Shown: piece after piece, positions 1-9,100 of the stretch
Layout: the number at the start of each line of letters is the position of its first letter
Numbering within the stretch: position 1 is the stretch's first letter
Notes under the pieces: model-generated
Databases searched by the model: none
The model's input: the letters and a program-made list of their open reading frames with translations, nothing else
What the model was told of the DNA's origin: nothing
Assembly: GCA_905235605.1 (NCBI GenBank)
Contig: CAJOMF010000008.1
Span: forward strand, 1-42,850
DNA: 42,850 nucleotides
DNA from: an uncultured bacterium
GTDB taxonomy: Bacteria; UBP6; UBA1177
Direction of reading: 5' to 3'
Program-made: the position numbers and the translations under genes

Positions 1-1680
1 CGAATTCGGAAAAACGGGAGAAACGGCATGACAGCTCATGCTGCGATAAAAAACACTTTTTTTGAGGATTTTTTTGTCCAGAAATCCTTGACCATTATAG
101 TTCAGAACGGTGTTTATTTCCGAGACAAGGATTTGTTTAAAATAGCATTCAGCGATAGAAACGGGATTTTCGGCGATGCAAAAACAGTCCGCAACGGATT
201 TGAGATGAGATCTGCTGCCGTAGCCGTAAAAGGAATGGATGTTTACATGGCGGCCGGAATGACTGCTGTTCCCGGCAGCCATTACAGGACTGCGGACTAT
301 ACGGCAAGCCAGCTTGAAGCAAAGCCTGCAAGAAACCGCAAATTTGCAAGAATTTATTTCGAGGATGATGCAGCAGTAATGGAAGAACTTGCCGAACTCC
401 CGTGGACCCCCGAATATATCTCACTTTTTGAACTGAATGACCAAATTCATGCGATTATGATGAATGCAAGCGGCGAAACGAGTGTCCTTGTGTACTATTC
501 AGAAAACAATTCATGGATGACATTGAATACTTTTAATTTCGGGCAGGTATTTTCGCTCAACAACACTTTTGTTAAAGACAATTTCCTTTATTTTACGGCC
601 CCGAACAAAGACGGAAAAACGGCAGTTTACACATGGGACACTTCAAACGGTTTTGTAGAAATTGCGCACCTGAATTCTGCTTACGATTCATTCATAAAAC
701 CCTTTGAATATGGTGAAAAAATCGTTCTTGCGGATATTAAAAACATTCTGCAGAACCGAATTGTGTCCTGGCAGCTGGATCTGACAGATTTTAGCTTTAA
801 AAGAGAAAACATTTTCGTTGACAGACCTGAATTTGCGCAAAATCTCTGCATCAATGAATCTGAAAATTCTATTTTCCCCGGCGTTACCAGTATTTACGGT
901 GAATGTAAGAAATTTGAAAGCTATAATTTTGAAAGGGAACTTTTCTTTGATTACAAATTAAGTGTTGCTGGATATAAAAACAATCTTTATCTCGGCGGTC
1001 TGACAGGAATCCGCAGATTCGAAATCGGAAAGGACGGAAAACTTATAAAAAAAGAGAGAATTGTTAATGGAAAATCAAATAATCTGGTAGTTTCAGACAA
1101 ACATTTTTATGTTGCCAACTACAGTGAAATAGATGTTTTTGAAATTAACGATGACGGCTCGCTTAATTTTAAATATTCAATAAAAACAAGTAATTGCCAA
1201 AATATTAGGATTGATGGCAACACACTTTTTGCAGCTGAAAACAAAAGAGTCCGCATCTTTGATTTAAGTGATCCGCTTGACCCGAAATTATTGAAAACAA
1301 TAGATCTTGCAGGAAATGCCGAAGATCTTGAAATCGTTGGCAGCCAACTCTTTGTTTATGAAAATCTGAACGGATTCTTTTCAAGGAAAGGAAATCTCGC
1401 GGTTTTTGATGTTTCCGATATTGAAAATCCGCAGAATAACAATAATTTTGACCAATATTGCAACGATCCTGAAATGCAAAAATCCAAGAACAATGTTTAT
1501 TTGGGTTGCAAAAACGGAACTTTCAAAGTAACGGAAAACGGCTTGCAGAAAGTAAACGGCAAGAAGAATTATCTCAGAGAAGGCTACTTGTTTGACGGCA
1601 TATTCTATCAGGTATTCAGCGGAATATTGCATAAGTCATTGATAGTAGACGGAAAAACGGAAGAAGACGGTTGGTTCTAA
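1..1680 (+). CDS. Beta-propeller surface protein P1, 3' part only (5' end outside window)
   Basis: The reading frame is open from the first base of the window, and the first ATG (base 28) has no ribosome binding site or signal peptide after it, so I read this as the C-terminal 559 residues of a larger secreted protein. Near the end are LVIVD-like propeller blades of the type VRIFDLSDPLDPKLL and LAVFDVSDIENPQ. The order of blocks matches the C-terminal part of the 1610-residue protein at 6142-10974, including a paired-Cys segment (LCIN...GECKKF here, YCLK...GECVPF there) just before a propeller blade. The two proteins also end alike, in acidic residues followed by DGWF or DGW. It is therefore probably a paralogue of that protein. 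The next gene starts 11 bases downstream, so the two are likely cotranscribed. No enzymatic motif is visible in this part. Confidence 0.75.
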   Translation, partial: RIRKNGRNGMTAHAAIKNTFFEDFFVQKSLTIIVQNGVYFRDKDLFKIAFSDRNGIFGDAKTVRNGFEMRSAAVAVKGMDVYMAAGMTAVPGSHYRTADYTASQLEAKPARNRKFARIYFEDDAAVMEELAELPWTPEYISLFELNDQIHAIMMNASGETSVLVYYSENNSWMTLNTFNFGQVFSLNNTFVKDNFLYFTAPNKDGKTAVYTWDTSNGFVEIAHLNSAYDSFIKPFEYGEKIVLADIKNILQNRIVSWQLDLTDFSFKRENIFVDRPEFAQNLCINESENSIFPGVTSIYGECKKFESYNFERELFFDYKLSVAGYKNNLYLGGLTGIRRFEIGKDGKLIKKERIVNGKSNNLVVSDKHFYVANYSEIDVFEINDDGSLNFKYSIKTSNCQNIRIDGNTLFAAENKRVRIFDLSDPLDPKLLKTIDLAGNAEDLEIVGSQLFVYENLNGFFSRKGNLAVFDVSDIENPQNNNNFDQYCNDPEMQKSKNNVYLGCKNGTFKVTENGLQKVNGKKNYLREGYLFDGIFYQVFSGILHKSLIVDGKTEEDGWF

Positions 1681-1691
1681 AGGAGGTCAAT

Positions 1692-3332
1692 ATGAAAAAA
1701 TATTCAATAATTATAATCTCTTTAATGTTTGCATTCTTTGTATCCTGTTCGTCAAACAGCAAATCACACAACGATTCGGACATAATTCCAGATTCTGATT
1801 CCGACGGCAGTGATGCGGAAAATATCGATGATGATTCGGATTCGCAAGATGCTGATATCATTGATGATAAAGACCAATCCGATGATTCTGATTCCGAACG
1901 TAACGATCTGGATTCTGACACGGATTCAGGCAAACCGGATAAAGACTATGATTTTGAGACAAGTGATGATCCTTATTGCGAAGCTTTCAGTTTCTCCGAT
2001 TATAATATAGCCTACCATTATTATGCTGATAAGCCGACCCAGGCCAACGATCCTGAAAATGTTAAGGATTTATGGTCAAAAAGATGCGTTCTGTCAAAAT
2101 GTGACGAATGTGAACCTAAATCTTATGATTTATGTGCTGAAAACTATCCGTTTGAACCGCAAATTGTTGATGATTCAAAGAATTATGTCAGTCAAAAGAC
2201 AACGGCTGCGGGAAAGTTCCAATGTGATGCTTTATTGACTCCGGGATTTTGGCAATCATCTGATTTAGCTATATCAATGATGTTTAATGAATTAGATGGC
2301 AAAGTATTATTTATGTTGGATCATACAAATCTTTCATGGCAATCAGGGGGTGGGTATGTTTACAATTTAAATACACGTAAAGTTGAAAGATACGCCCGAC
2401 ACTATATGAACGGTTGGCAAAATAAAAAATATTATTTTATTTCAACTTTTGATCTCAGAATAGATGCTGAACACGAAGAAAGTCCTTATTATGGCAGAAA
2501 TGAAAGACACTTAATTTACTACGATAAGGAAACAAATACTTACGGCAAAGCGTTCAAAATGGTGGAAACTCCAACAGAAATATTAGATGCCAGAGCAAGC
2601 GATACCTATATTTTTGCGAGCATACATTTTAAGCGTGATGCAAGCGATATGAGAATCATGTACTCGAAAATCGGAGAATGGGATAAATGGAAAGAGCTTA
2701 CTTATAAAAAGGAAACTCTTTACGGAAATAATCGCCGTGCTGGTTATCCATCAATGATTGGCAGCCTGGTCACCTATTTTGATTATGACATCCAAGTCCA
2801 AGTCTGCGATTTAGAAATAGGTGATTCGAGCTGTTTTCAGGTTTCAAGAGCTGATGAATACGGCAGATACCCGATTTTCAAAGATAAAAACACAATAATT
2901 TACAGCTCACAAAAAAAAGGACTAACCGGAAGAAGCCTTATTGAAGCCGATATTTCGGATAAAAACAATATAAAATACAAAACCATTTATGAGTTATCGA
3001 GTTTGACAGCCATACAAGCTGCCGATTTTGAAGGCGACCTTATTCTTTTTATGAGAAATTACGATAAAGACGATGTCAGAATCGGGGACACCTGTTTTTA
3101 CAACTATAAAACAAAGAAGGTCATTTGCATGGATGAAGATTTTGACTTGGAGTTTCAGAAAGATGATGGATTTATATATAAGAACTTCTATGTTTTCCGC
3201 AGTGTTAAGGATTTAGTTGTTCGAGATCTGGAGTGTTACTGTGACTTCTATCCTGAAAAATGTCCGTTGATTGACTATACGCCGAATCCCGATAATCCGA
3301 AAGAACCGTGGAAACGGGAATGCGGGAAATAA
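1692..3332 (+). CDS. Acidic-linker lipoprotein L1 (paralogue of L2)
   Basis: ATG at 1692 is chosen because AGGAGG at 1681-1686 lies just before it and a typical lipoprotein signal follows: a hydrophobic stretch ending in FVSC, with lipidated Cys at residue 19. An unstructured Asp/Ser spacer runs over roughly residues 26-80 (units such as DSDSDGSD and DDDSDSQD). The globular remainder has blocks shared with the lipoprotein at 4561-6123: LWSKRC, YPSMIG, QVCDLE and a Cys-rich end RDLECYC...CP. Alternating hydrophobic and aromatic segments would fit a small beta-propeller, which is inference. The C-terminus is about 20 residues longer than in L2 and ends exactly at the truncated oxidoreductase reading frame, in the same phase, so the last residues may come from the recombination junction. 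Function unknown; probably an outer-surface anchor or binding protein working with the neighbouring propeller protein. Confidence 0.85.
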   Translation: MKKYSIIIISLMFAFFVSCSSNSKSHNDSDIIPDSDSDGSDAENIDDDSDSQDADIIDDKDQSDDSDSERNDLDSDTDSGKPDKDYDFETSDDPYCEAFSFSDYNIAYHYYADKPTQANDPENVKDLWSKRCVLSKCDECEPKSYDLCAENYPFEPQIVDDSKNYVSQKTTAAGKFQCDALLTPGFWQSSDLAISMMFNELDGKVLFMLDHTNLSWQSGGGYVYNLNTRKVERYARHYMNGWQNKKYYFISTFDLRIDAEHEESPYYGRNERHLIYYDKETNTYGKAFKMVETPTEILDARASDTYIFASIHFKRDASDMRIMYSKIGEWDKWKELTYKKETLYGNNRRAGYPSMIGSLVTYFDYDIQVQVCDLEIGDSSCFQVSRADEYGRYPIFKDKNTIIYSSQKKGLTGRSLIEADISDKNNIKYKTIYELSSLTAIQAADFEGDLILFMRNYDKDDVRIGDTCFYNYKTKKVICMDEDFDLEFQKDDGFIYKNFYVFRSVKDLVVRDLECYCDFYPEKCPLIDYTPNPDNPKEPWKRECGK

Positions 3333-4418
3333 GCAACTTGTCCGGTAAGCTACAATCCGCGCGAATTTATCCAGTATTCGAAGGCGGAGGAGTGGAACGA
3401 GGCTGTAGCGGCGATCACCCGCGTCAATCCGATGGGTCAGACCTGCGGACTTATCTGCCCAGACAAATTCTGTATGAAGGCATGCACCCGCTCCGGAATT
3501 GACTTTCCCGTCAACATTCCGAGAGTTCAGGCGACTATCCTTCACAATTTCAGGGTGGATCATCCTGAAAAGGTCACGCTTCCGCACAACGGCCACACTG
3601 TCGCCATCGTTGGAGCAGGGCCTGCCGGGCTTGCGGCAACTGCGCTTCTTGTGAAAAACGGCTTCAAAGTCACGATATTCGAAGGTCGTCACGAGATCGG
3701 CGGCGCACTCTGCATGATTCCTGAAAACAGGCTTCCGCATGAAGTGATCGAGCGCGACTGGGAGTTCATCAGCAGCAACGATTTAGTAACGCTCAAGCTC
3801 AACGCAAAGGTCAGCCACACGGTCGAACTTCTCAACCGTTTCGATGCGGTCATCGTTTCTACCGGCGAGCCGAACTGCCTTGAACTGAAGATCCCGGGAG
3901 AAGAACTCAGCGTTTCATACACCGATTTCCTCTACCATCCCGAAGATTTCCAGACGAACGGTCACGTTGCGGTCATCGGAGGCGGAAACGTCGCGGCAGA
4001 CTGCGCTGCGACAGCAATGAGAAACGGCGCGGCATCGGTCGAAATGTTCGTCAGACGCCGCATTTCGGACATGCGCATATCGAAAGCGGAATACCTTGAC
4101 CTCGTCAACCACAAAATTGATCTCTGCGGCATGACAAGCCCCGAAAAAATCGAAAAAATCGGGAACAAACTCTGTCTCACCGTGAGACGCAACTTCTTTG
4201 ACGGCGAAAAGTGGGTCCCGCTTGAAAACTCCTCAGTTTCACTTCCTTACTTCGACCTCATCATCCGCGCAGTCGGAAGCCGCTCCGACACGAAGAGCGA
4301 CGACAACGCGAAACTTGTCTATGCCGGTGACTGCAAAACAGGCGGTTCCACGATCGTTGAAGCCATTTCATCAGGCCGCAAGGCAGCTCAGGAAATAATC
4401 AGGGTGTTTGAGGGGTAG
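3333..4418 (+). pseudogene. 5'-truncated PreT/GltD-like FAD-NAD(P)H oxidoreductase
   Basis: The frame is open immediately after the TAA of L1 and encodes 361 residues of an Fe-S/FAD oxidoreductase of the dihydropyrimidine dehydrogenase N-domain / glutamate synthase small-chain family. Visible are the tail of the Fer4_20 domain (ATCPVSYNPREF, NPMGQTCGLICP, CMKACTR), the FAD Rossmann motif VAIVGAGPAG, the NAD(P) motif VAVIGGGNVAAD and the C-terminal FAD motif AGDCKTGGSTIVEAI. Missing are the first 50 or so residues with the initial Cys of the first cluster motif. The only in-frame ATG (3432) has no Shine-Dalgarno sequence and would remove still more of the Cys-rich domain. I read it as a gene whose 5' end was lost when the P1-L1 segment inserted. 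A translated 328-residue product from 3432 cannot be excluded, since the two Rossmann domains are intact. Confidence 0.75.
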
Positions 4419-4492
4419 CTTTTATTCAACATTTCCTGCAAACTCAGATTCGCAAATCCATTGATTTTTTTATAAATTTTCATTTTTTCTTC

Positions 4493-4520
4493 TTGACTCC
4501 AATCCAATAAAAAATAAACT
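4493..4520 (+). promoter_or_regulatory. Predicted sigma70-type promoter for L2-P2
   Basis: TTGACT at 4493-4498 and TAAACT at 4515-4520 are separated by 16 bases, 41 bases before the L2 start codon. The region 4419-4560 is otherwise AT-rich and holds no other gene. Confidence 0.5.
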
Positions 4521-4560
4521 ATTTAACAGGATTTTACATAATCATTCTTCGGAGGTTCAA

Positions 4561-6123
4561 ATGCCAACCCATTTAAGACTATTTTTAGGTGTTTTGGGAT
4601 TGATTTTCTTGCTTTCCTGTTCTTCATCAAAAATTTCGGAAAACGACAGTGATGTTCTGCCGGATATTGACACCGACTCTCAAGACTCTGAAACCATTGA
4701 TGATGATTCAGATTCGCAAGGCTCTGAAATTGTTGATGATTTTGATGAAACGTCGAATGCGGATCATGATAATGATTCCGATTATGGAAAAAATGATTCC
4801 AGCGAATGCCAGCCGCCTTTGAGTGAAGCTCCCTTCCCTTATTACGACAAAGATGGCAAGATCACCTTCTGCCGCCCCGGTTGTGATACTCCGACCGAAA
4901 AAGATCCTCAGTGTGTCCGCAATCTCTGGGACGAACAAAATGAAAAACTTTGTCACGAATATCCTGAATACGCATGCTGCGGAACTCCGTGCGTGTTGGA
5001 AAGCCTGAAACCGATGACAAAAGAAGAAGTCGATGAAATGTATAAAGTAGCAAATACCGCCATGCATAAGTGCGATTTAAAAATCAACCCTTGGAACTGG
5101 GCAAATGATGGTTCTAATGGCGTAGTAAAAGCATGGAACATAAGTGAAGGAAAAATTGGATTTCAAACATATCCGTCCGGAATTAATTATGAACACTGGC
5201 CTGCAAAAAGGAAATATGTAACTTACGATATCAAGACTCAAAAATATTCTCTCATTATTCCTGCACGGCATCAGGAGCAGGCATATTATAAAGGCAAAAG
5301 ACTCGCATTGATTTCAGACAAGAGAAGTTATGATTTGAACAATGAAAATATTTTTCTTGCCTATATTGATGACAACGGCAAGGTCGAAATTGTTTATGAC
5401 AAAAAAGTCAAAAGCATTTCTTATGAACCTGCTTTGAACGAAAAATGGGCGTTCGTAAATCTTGTTGATGCTAATGGTAAGCGAATGCTCTATGCAAAAG
5501 TCGGGGAATGGAAATGGACTTCGCTTGGTTATGGTTTGGGATGGTTTCCATCTCTTGTTGGGGACACACTTTCTTTTGTCGATGACAATGTAAACGGTTG
5601 GATCTGCGATTTATCCAAAAAGCCACAGAAACTTGAAGACTGTCTTAAATTTAATCAAGAGGGGGAACAGACAGAATATCTTTATTTTGACAAAGAAAAT
5701 GAAAATAGGTTCGTTTATTATGATACTTTTAAGAAAAAAATTGTTCTTGTTGAACGAAATGGAGACCAGTTTGAAAGAAAAGACCTTATAACAGATTTTA
5801 CGGAAGAGTCAGCTCCTAAAGCCTACTCTGTCCCTCCGAGAATGCTTCGCGGGAACCTGCTTTTGTACGAGGAAATAACAACTGATGGGGCAGAAAATGG
5901 AGGTCGGCTTTGTTATTATAGAATTGATAAAAATAAAAAATACTGCATGAAGAAAATGGAAAAAGATGAGACTTATTCAGATGAAACTATTATTTTCCCT
6001 TATGGTTATGCTGAATTCGAAGGTAAATGGTTGCTTTATCAGAAAAGGAACTCAACACCATTGATACTTCGGGATATGGAGTGTTACTGTAAAGAAGAAA
6101 ATATATGTCCGTTTGAAGAATAA
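4561..6123 (+). CDS. Acidic-linker lipoprotein L2 (paralogue of L1)
   Basis: ATG at 4561 follows GGAGG at 4551-4555. The signal peptide ends in the lipobox LLSC with Cys at residue 20, followed by SSSK and an Asp/Ser/Glu spacer over about residues 25-80 containing DDDSDSQ units nearly identical to those of L1. The rest of the protein aligns by eye with L1 through LWDEQ, YDIKTQKY (YNLNTRKV in L1), WFPSLVG, GWICDLS and the closing RDMECYC...CP, while overall identity is low. Cys residues are paired, in keeping with an extracytoplasmic protein. The gene lies 18 bases upstream of the large papain-like/propeller protein and is probably cotranscribed with it, which suggests that the lipoprotein anchors, chaperones or is processed by that protein. 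No known domain is recognised with confidence. Confidence 0.85.
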   Translation: MPTHLRLFLGVLGLIFLLSCSSSKISENDSDVLPDIDTDSQDSETIDDDSDSQGSEIVDDFDETSNADHDNDSDYGKNDSSECQPPLSEAPFPYYDKDGKITFCRPGCDTPTEKDPQCVRNLWDEQNEKLCHEYPEYACCGTPCVLESLKPMTKEEVDEMYKVANTAMHKCDLKINPWNWANDGSNGVVKAWNISEGKIGFQTYPSGINYEHWPAKRKYVTYDIKTQKYSLIIPARHQEQAYYKGKRLALISDKRSYDLNNENIFLAYIDDNGKVEIVYDKKVKSISYEPALNEKWAFVNLVDANGKRMLYAKVGEWKWTSLGYGLGWFPSLVGDTLSFVDDNVNGWICDLSKKPQKLEDCLKFNQEGEQTEYLYFDKENENRFVYYDTFKKKIVLVERNGDQFERKDLITDFTEESAPKAYSVPPRMLRGNLLLYEEITTDGAENGGRLCYYRIDKNKKYCMKKMEKDETYSDETIIFPYGYAEFEGKWLLYQKRNSTPLILRDMECYCKEENICPFEE

Positions 6124-6141
6124 CTTATAAAGGAGAACAAA

Positions 6142-9100
6142 ATGAAAAAAATCACAATGATTCTGATTTTGGTGTTAAATTTTCTCTGTTTTGCAGAAAA
6201 TTACACCTATATGAGTTATGAAGAAGCAGAAGAACTTCTAAATTATTACAATAACCCTACATTTCCTACTTTTTCTCCTATTCAAAATTGGCTTTTGGAC
6301 TTCAAATGTGAATCTGGGATAACGCAATATACAATAGACGGCGATACTTCAGATTATGTTCACTACTCTCTTGCAAACTGCAATAAAAATAATAACAACA
6401 ATAGCAAGAATTATGTCTCGAATATAAAAGATCAGATAGGTGGAACCTGTTCAAAATGGGCGGCAACAGCAGCAATAGAAACAAAAATATCAACTCTGCT
6501 GGATAGTTACATCCAAGCTAACACTCAAAAATGGAGTCCTGTAAATCTATCAGAAGCATGGACGATTGTTACAACAGAAAATGATTTCGAAGATAAGGCT
6601 CTTTTAATTAAAATGTCTGAACAAGGAACAGTTCACGGTTACTATTTCCCATTTTATAGTAAACAAAACAATGATCCTCAAGGCAACCCTATAGGTTGGG
6701 AAAATTATTGGAATGAAATTAAATCTTATAATTACTATTCTCCAGAATGTAATATTGAGACATCCGGCACAAATTACACGAACAACATTTTAGAATGTAT
6801 GTTTCATGAAGCAAAAAATCGGAATGCTGTAGTTGTTTATCCGTCTAAAAACACCAATCTGGTAACAAATATACAAAGGATTCCTATAACACAGTGTGTA
6901 GATATTAACAACAATAAAGTAGTTGTTGAATGCGAACACCCTTACGGCGGCATTAGAGACAATATTCAGCCTGATTATTATCAAATGGAAGAAAAAGTTA
7001 AATGGCAATTAGGACTAAAAAATCCTGTTTTGTTAAGCTTAAATTGGAATATTCAAGATATACAGAATTCACCGATAATAAATACACGACAATCTTTAGG
7101 TTATGATTTTATTTTGACGGCTCCCAACCCCCTTTCTGATTTTAAAGATGGGATTAATCAGAACGATAACAAAGTAAACGATGGGCTCACGGATGTTACT
7201 GATTATATTGATCCAAACAACCCGGTACAATATAATTTTCAAATTACTCACTCAGTTCTTATTGTAGGTTATCTTGAAAACAGATGCTGGGATTCGAATA
7301 ATAATGGTAAATGTAATCCAGATGAAGAAGATAAGAACGGTGACGGCAGGTGTACTCCGAGAGACTGTCTTGATCAAAGATGCTGGGATTTAGATAATGA
7401 CAGTCATTGTGATCCTAATGAAGATGTCAATGGCGATAATCAATGTGATACGAGAGATTGTAAACAAACGAAATTTGATTATTTTATTATAAAAAACAGT
7501 CATGGACAAACTATTAGAGATTTTTTAGGTCATGCTGATGCTTTAAACATCATAAAAGTTCCGAGTTCCTTTAATTTTGTAACAGATGACGGCAGCACTC
7601 AAAGATTAATTCATTCTTTTAGTATGGATACTCTGAATGACGGTTCCGTTCGACAGAGAACTACACCAACGACGATGACAGTTTTTTTTAACAATTTAGA
7701 TTTTAAAAAAATTACAGGTTTTGACAATAACGGAAATGTCATTACTGAAGAGATAGCAGGAGAAGAAGAATCAGACAAAGCCATGCATGATGGTGATGGG
7801 GACGGAATTCCCGATTTTATAGACAACTGTCCCGCTCACAGCAACAGAAATCAGATAGATTCTGATGGTGACGGAGTTGGTGATATATGTGACAACTGTC
7901 CTTTTTATGGAAATTCGGATCAACGTGATTCAGATGGAGACAAAGCAGGAGACGATTGTGATAATTGCAAAAATGTTCCTAATAAAAGAGTTCTAAACAA
8001 TTCTGAAATAGTTCTTGGATCATGCGACACTTATGATTATAGTGGATTAACACCTGTTTGTATAGATGGTGGGGCAATAAGTATGGAGACAAAAAAAAGT
8101 CTCTATAAAGACGATAACGGCAACTGGTGGTGGCAGCCTGATCACAATTTGAACGGTGTCGGAGATGCTTGTGATCGTGAAAACCGTCCTGAATTTCTCG
8201 AATTGGTTGACTGGGCTAAATTTTCAGGTATTCCAAAAGGAATTCATTTTAAAGAAGAAACTCTTGTTCATGAAAACGGTCACGATGTATTTCTAATGAG
8301 AATGAATGAAGCTCTTTCCGTAAGAATCAAAATGGAATCAACAAATTCAAGGACTCACTTTGAAACTGCAACGACAAGATACTGCTGGCTTCCTGAGGAC
8401 GAAAAAGATTTATGGGGAACAGATGGATATTGTACAACTGAAGAGAAACACAAAACTGATTTTTCAGAATATTGTGATGCAAACTTCGGATACAGTCATG
8501 GAACAGATCCTATACCAATAAACACAGAAAATGTGTTAAATTGGAAATTTATCAAAAAGAAAGGGCGTCCTGAAGAAAGTGATGAATTTACAGAAATAAA
8601 AATCAAAAAATTTGAAATATCTAGAGCAATTGAAGGAATCGGAATAATCAATTGGGATTGGAGATATGATTTTATACAAGACAACGATTTTTTTGAGAAT
8701 GCTTTGACCGTTGCGCCTGAATGCCAAAATATACCGACTTCAGGTTTTTGCGAAGACAGAGATATTCCTAAATTTTACTACACCATGTCAACTGGTGTTC
8801 ACGGTGGGACAGATTTCAATTATCTCACTCAAACAAATGAGATAAATCCGAATTTTTTTAAAAACCAAAAGAAGTACACACGCTCTCAAAGACTTACTTT
8901 AAATCCGCTTACCGTAACTTATCATAAAGAACCTGTGGCTTATTTTTATCCTTCTGAATCCTGCTCAGGCACTTGTAATTTCCCTATAGAAGAGTGGCAT
9001 GACATGATAATTGAAAGGCTTATCCACGGTCCTCGTCCTTACGAAATGCCGATAACTGAGCATTATTTCAAGAATGACTACGGTTCTGATCTGATTAACA

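Noticed and set aside
3213-3740. 175-codon frame crossing the L1/oxidoreductase junction on the minus strand
   Set aside because: The plus strand carries recognisable protein motifs on both sides of the junction; the minus frame resembles nothing.
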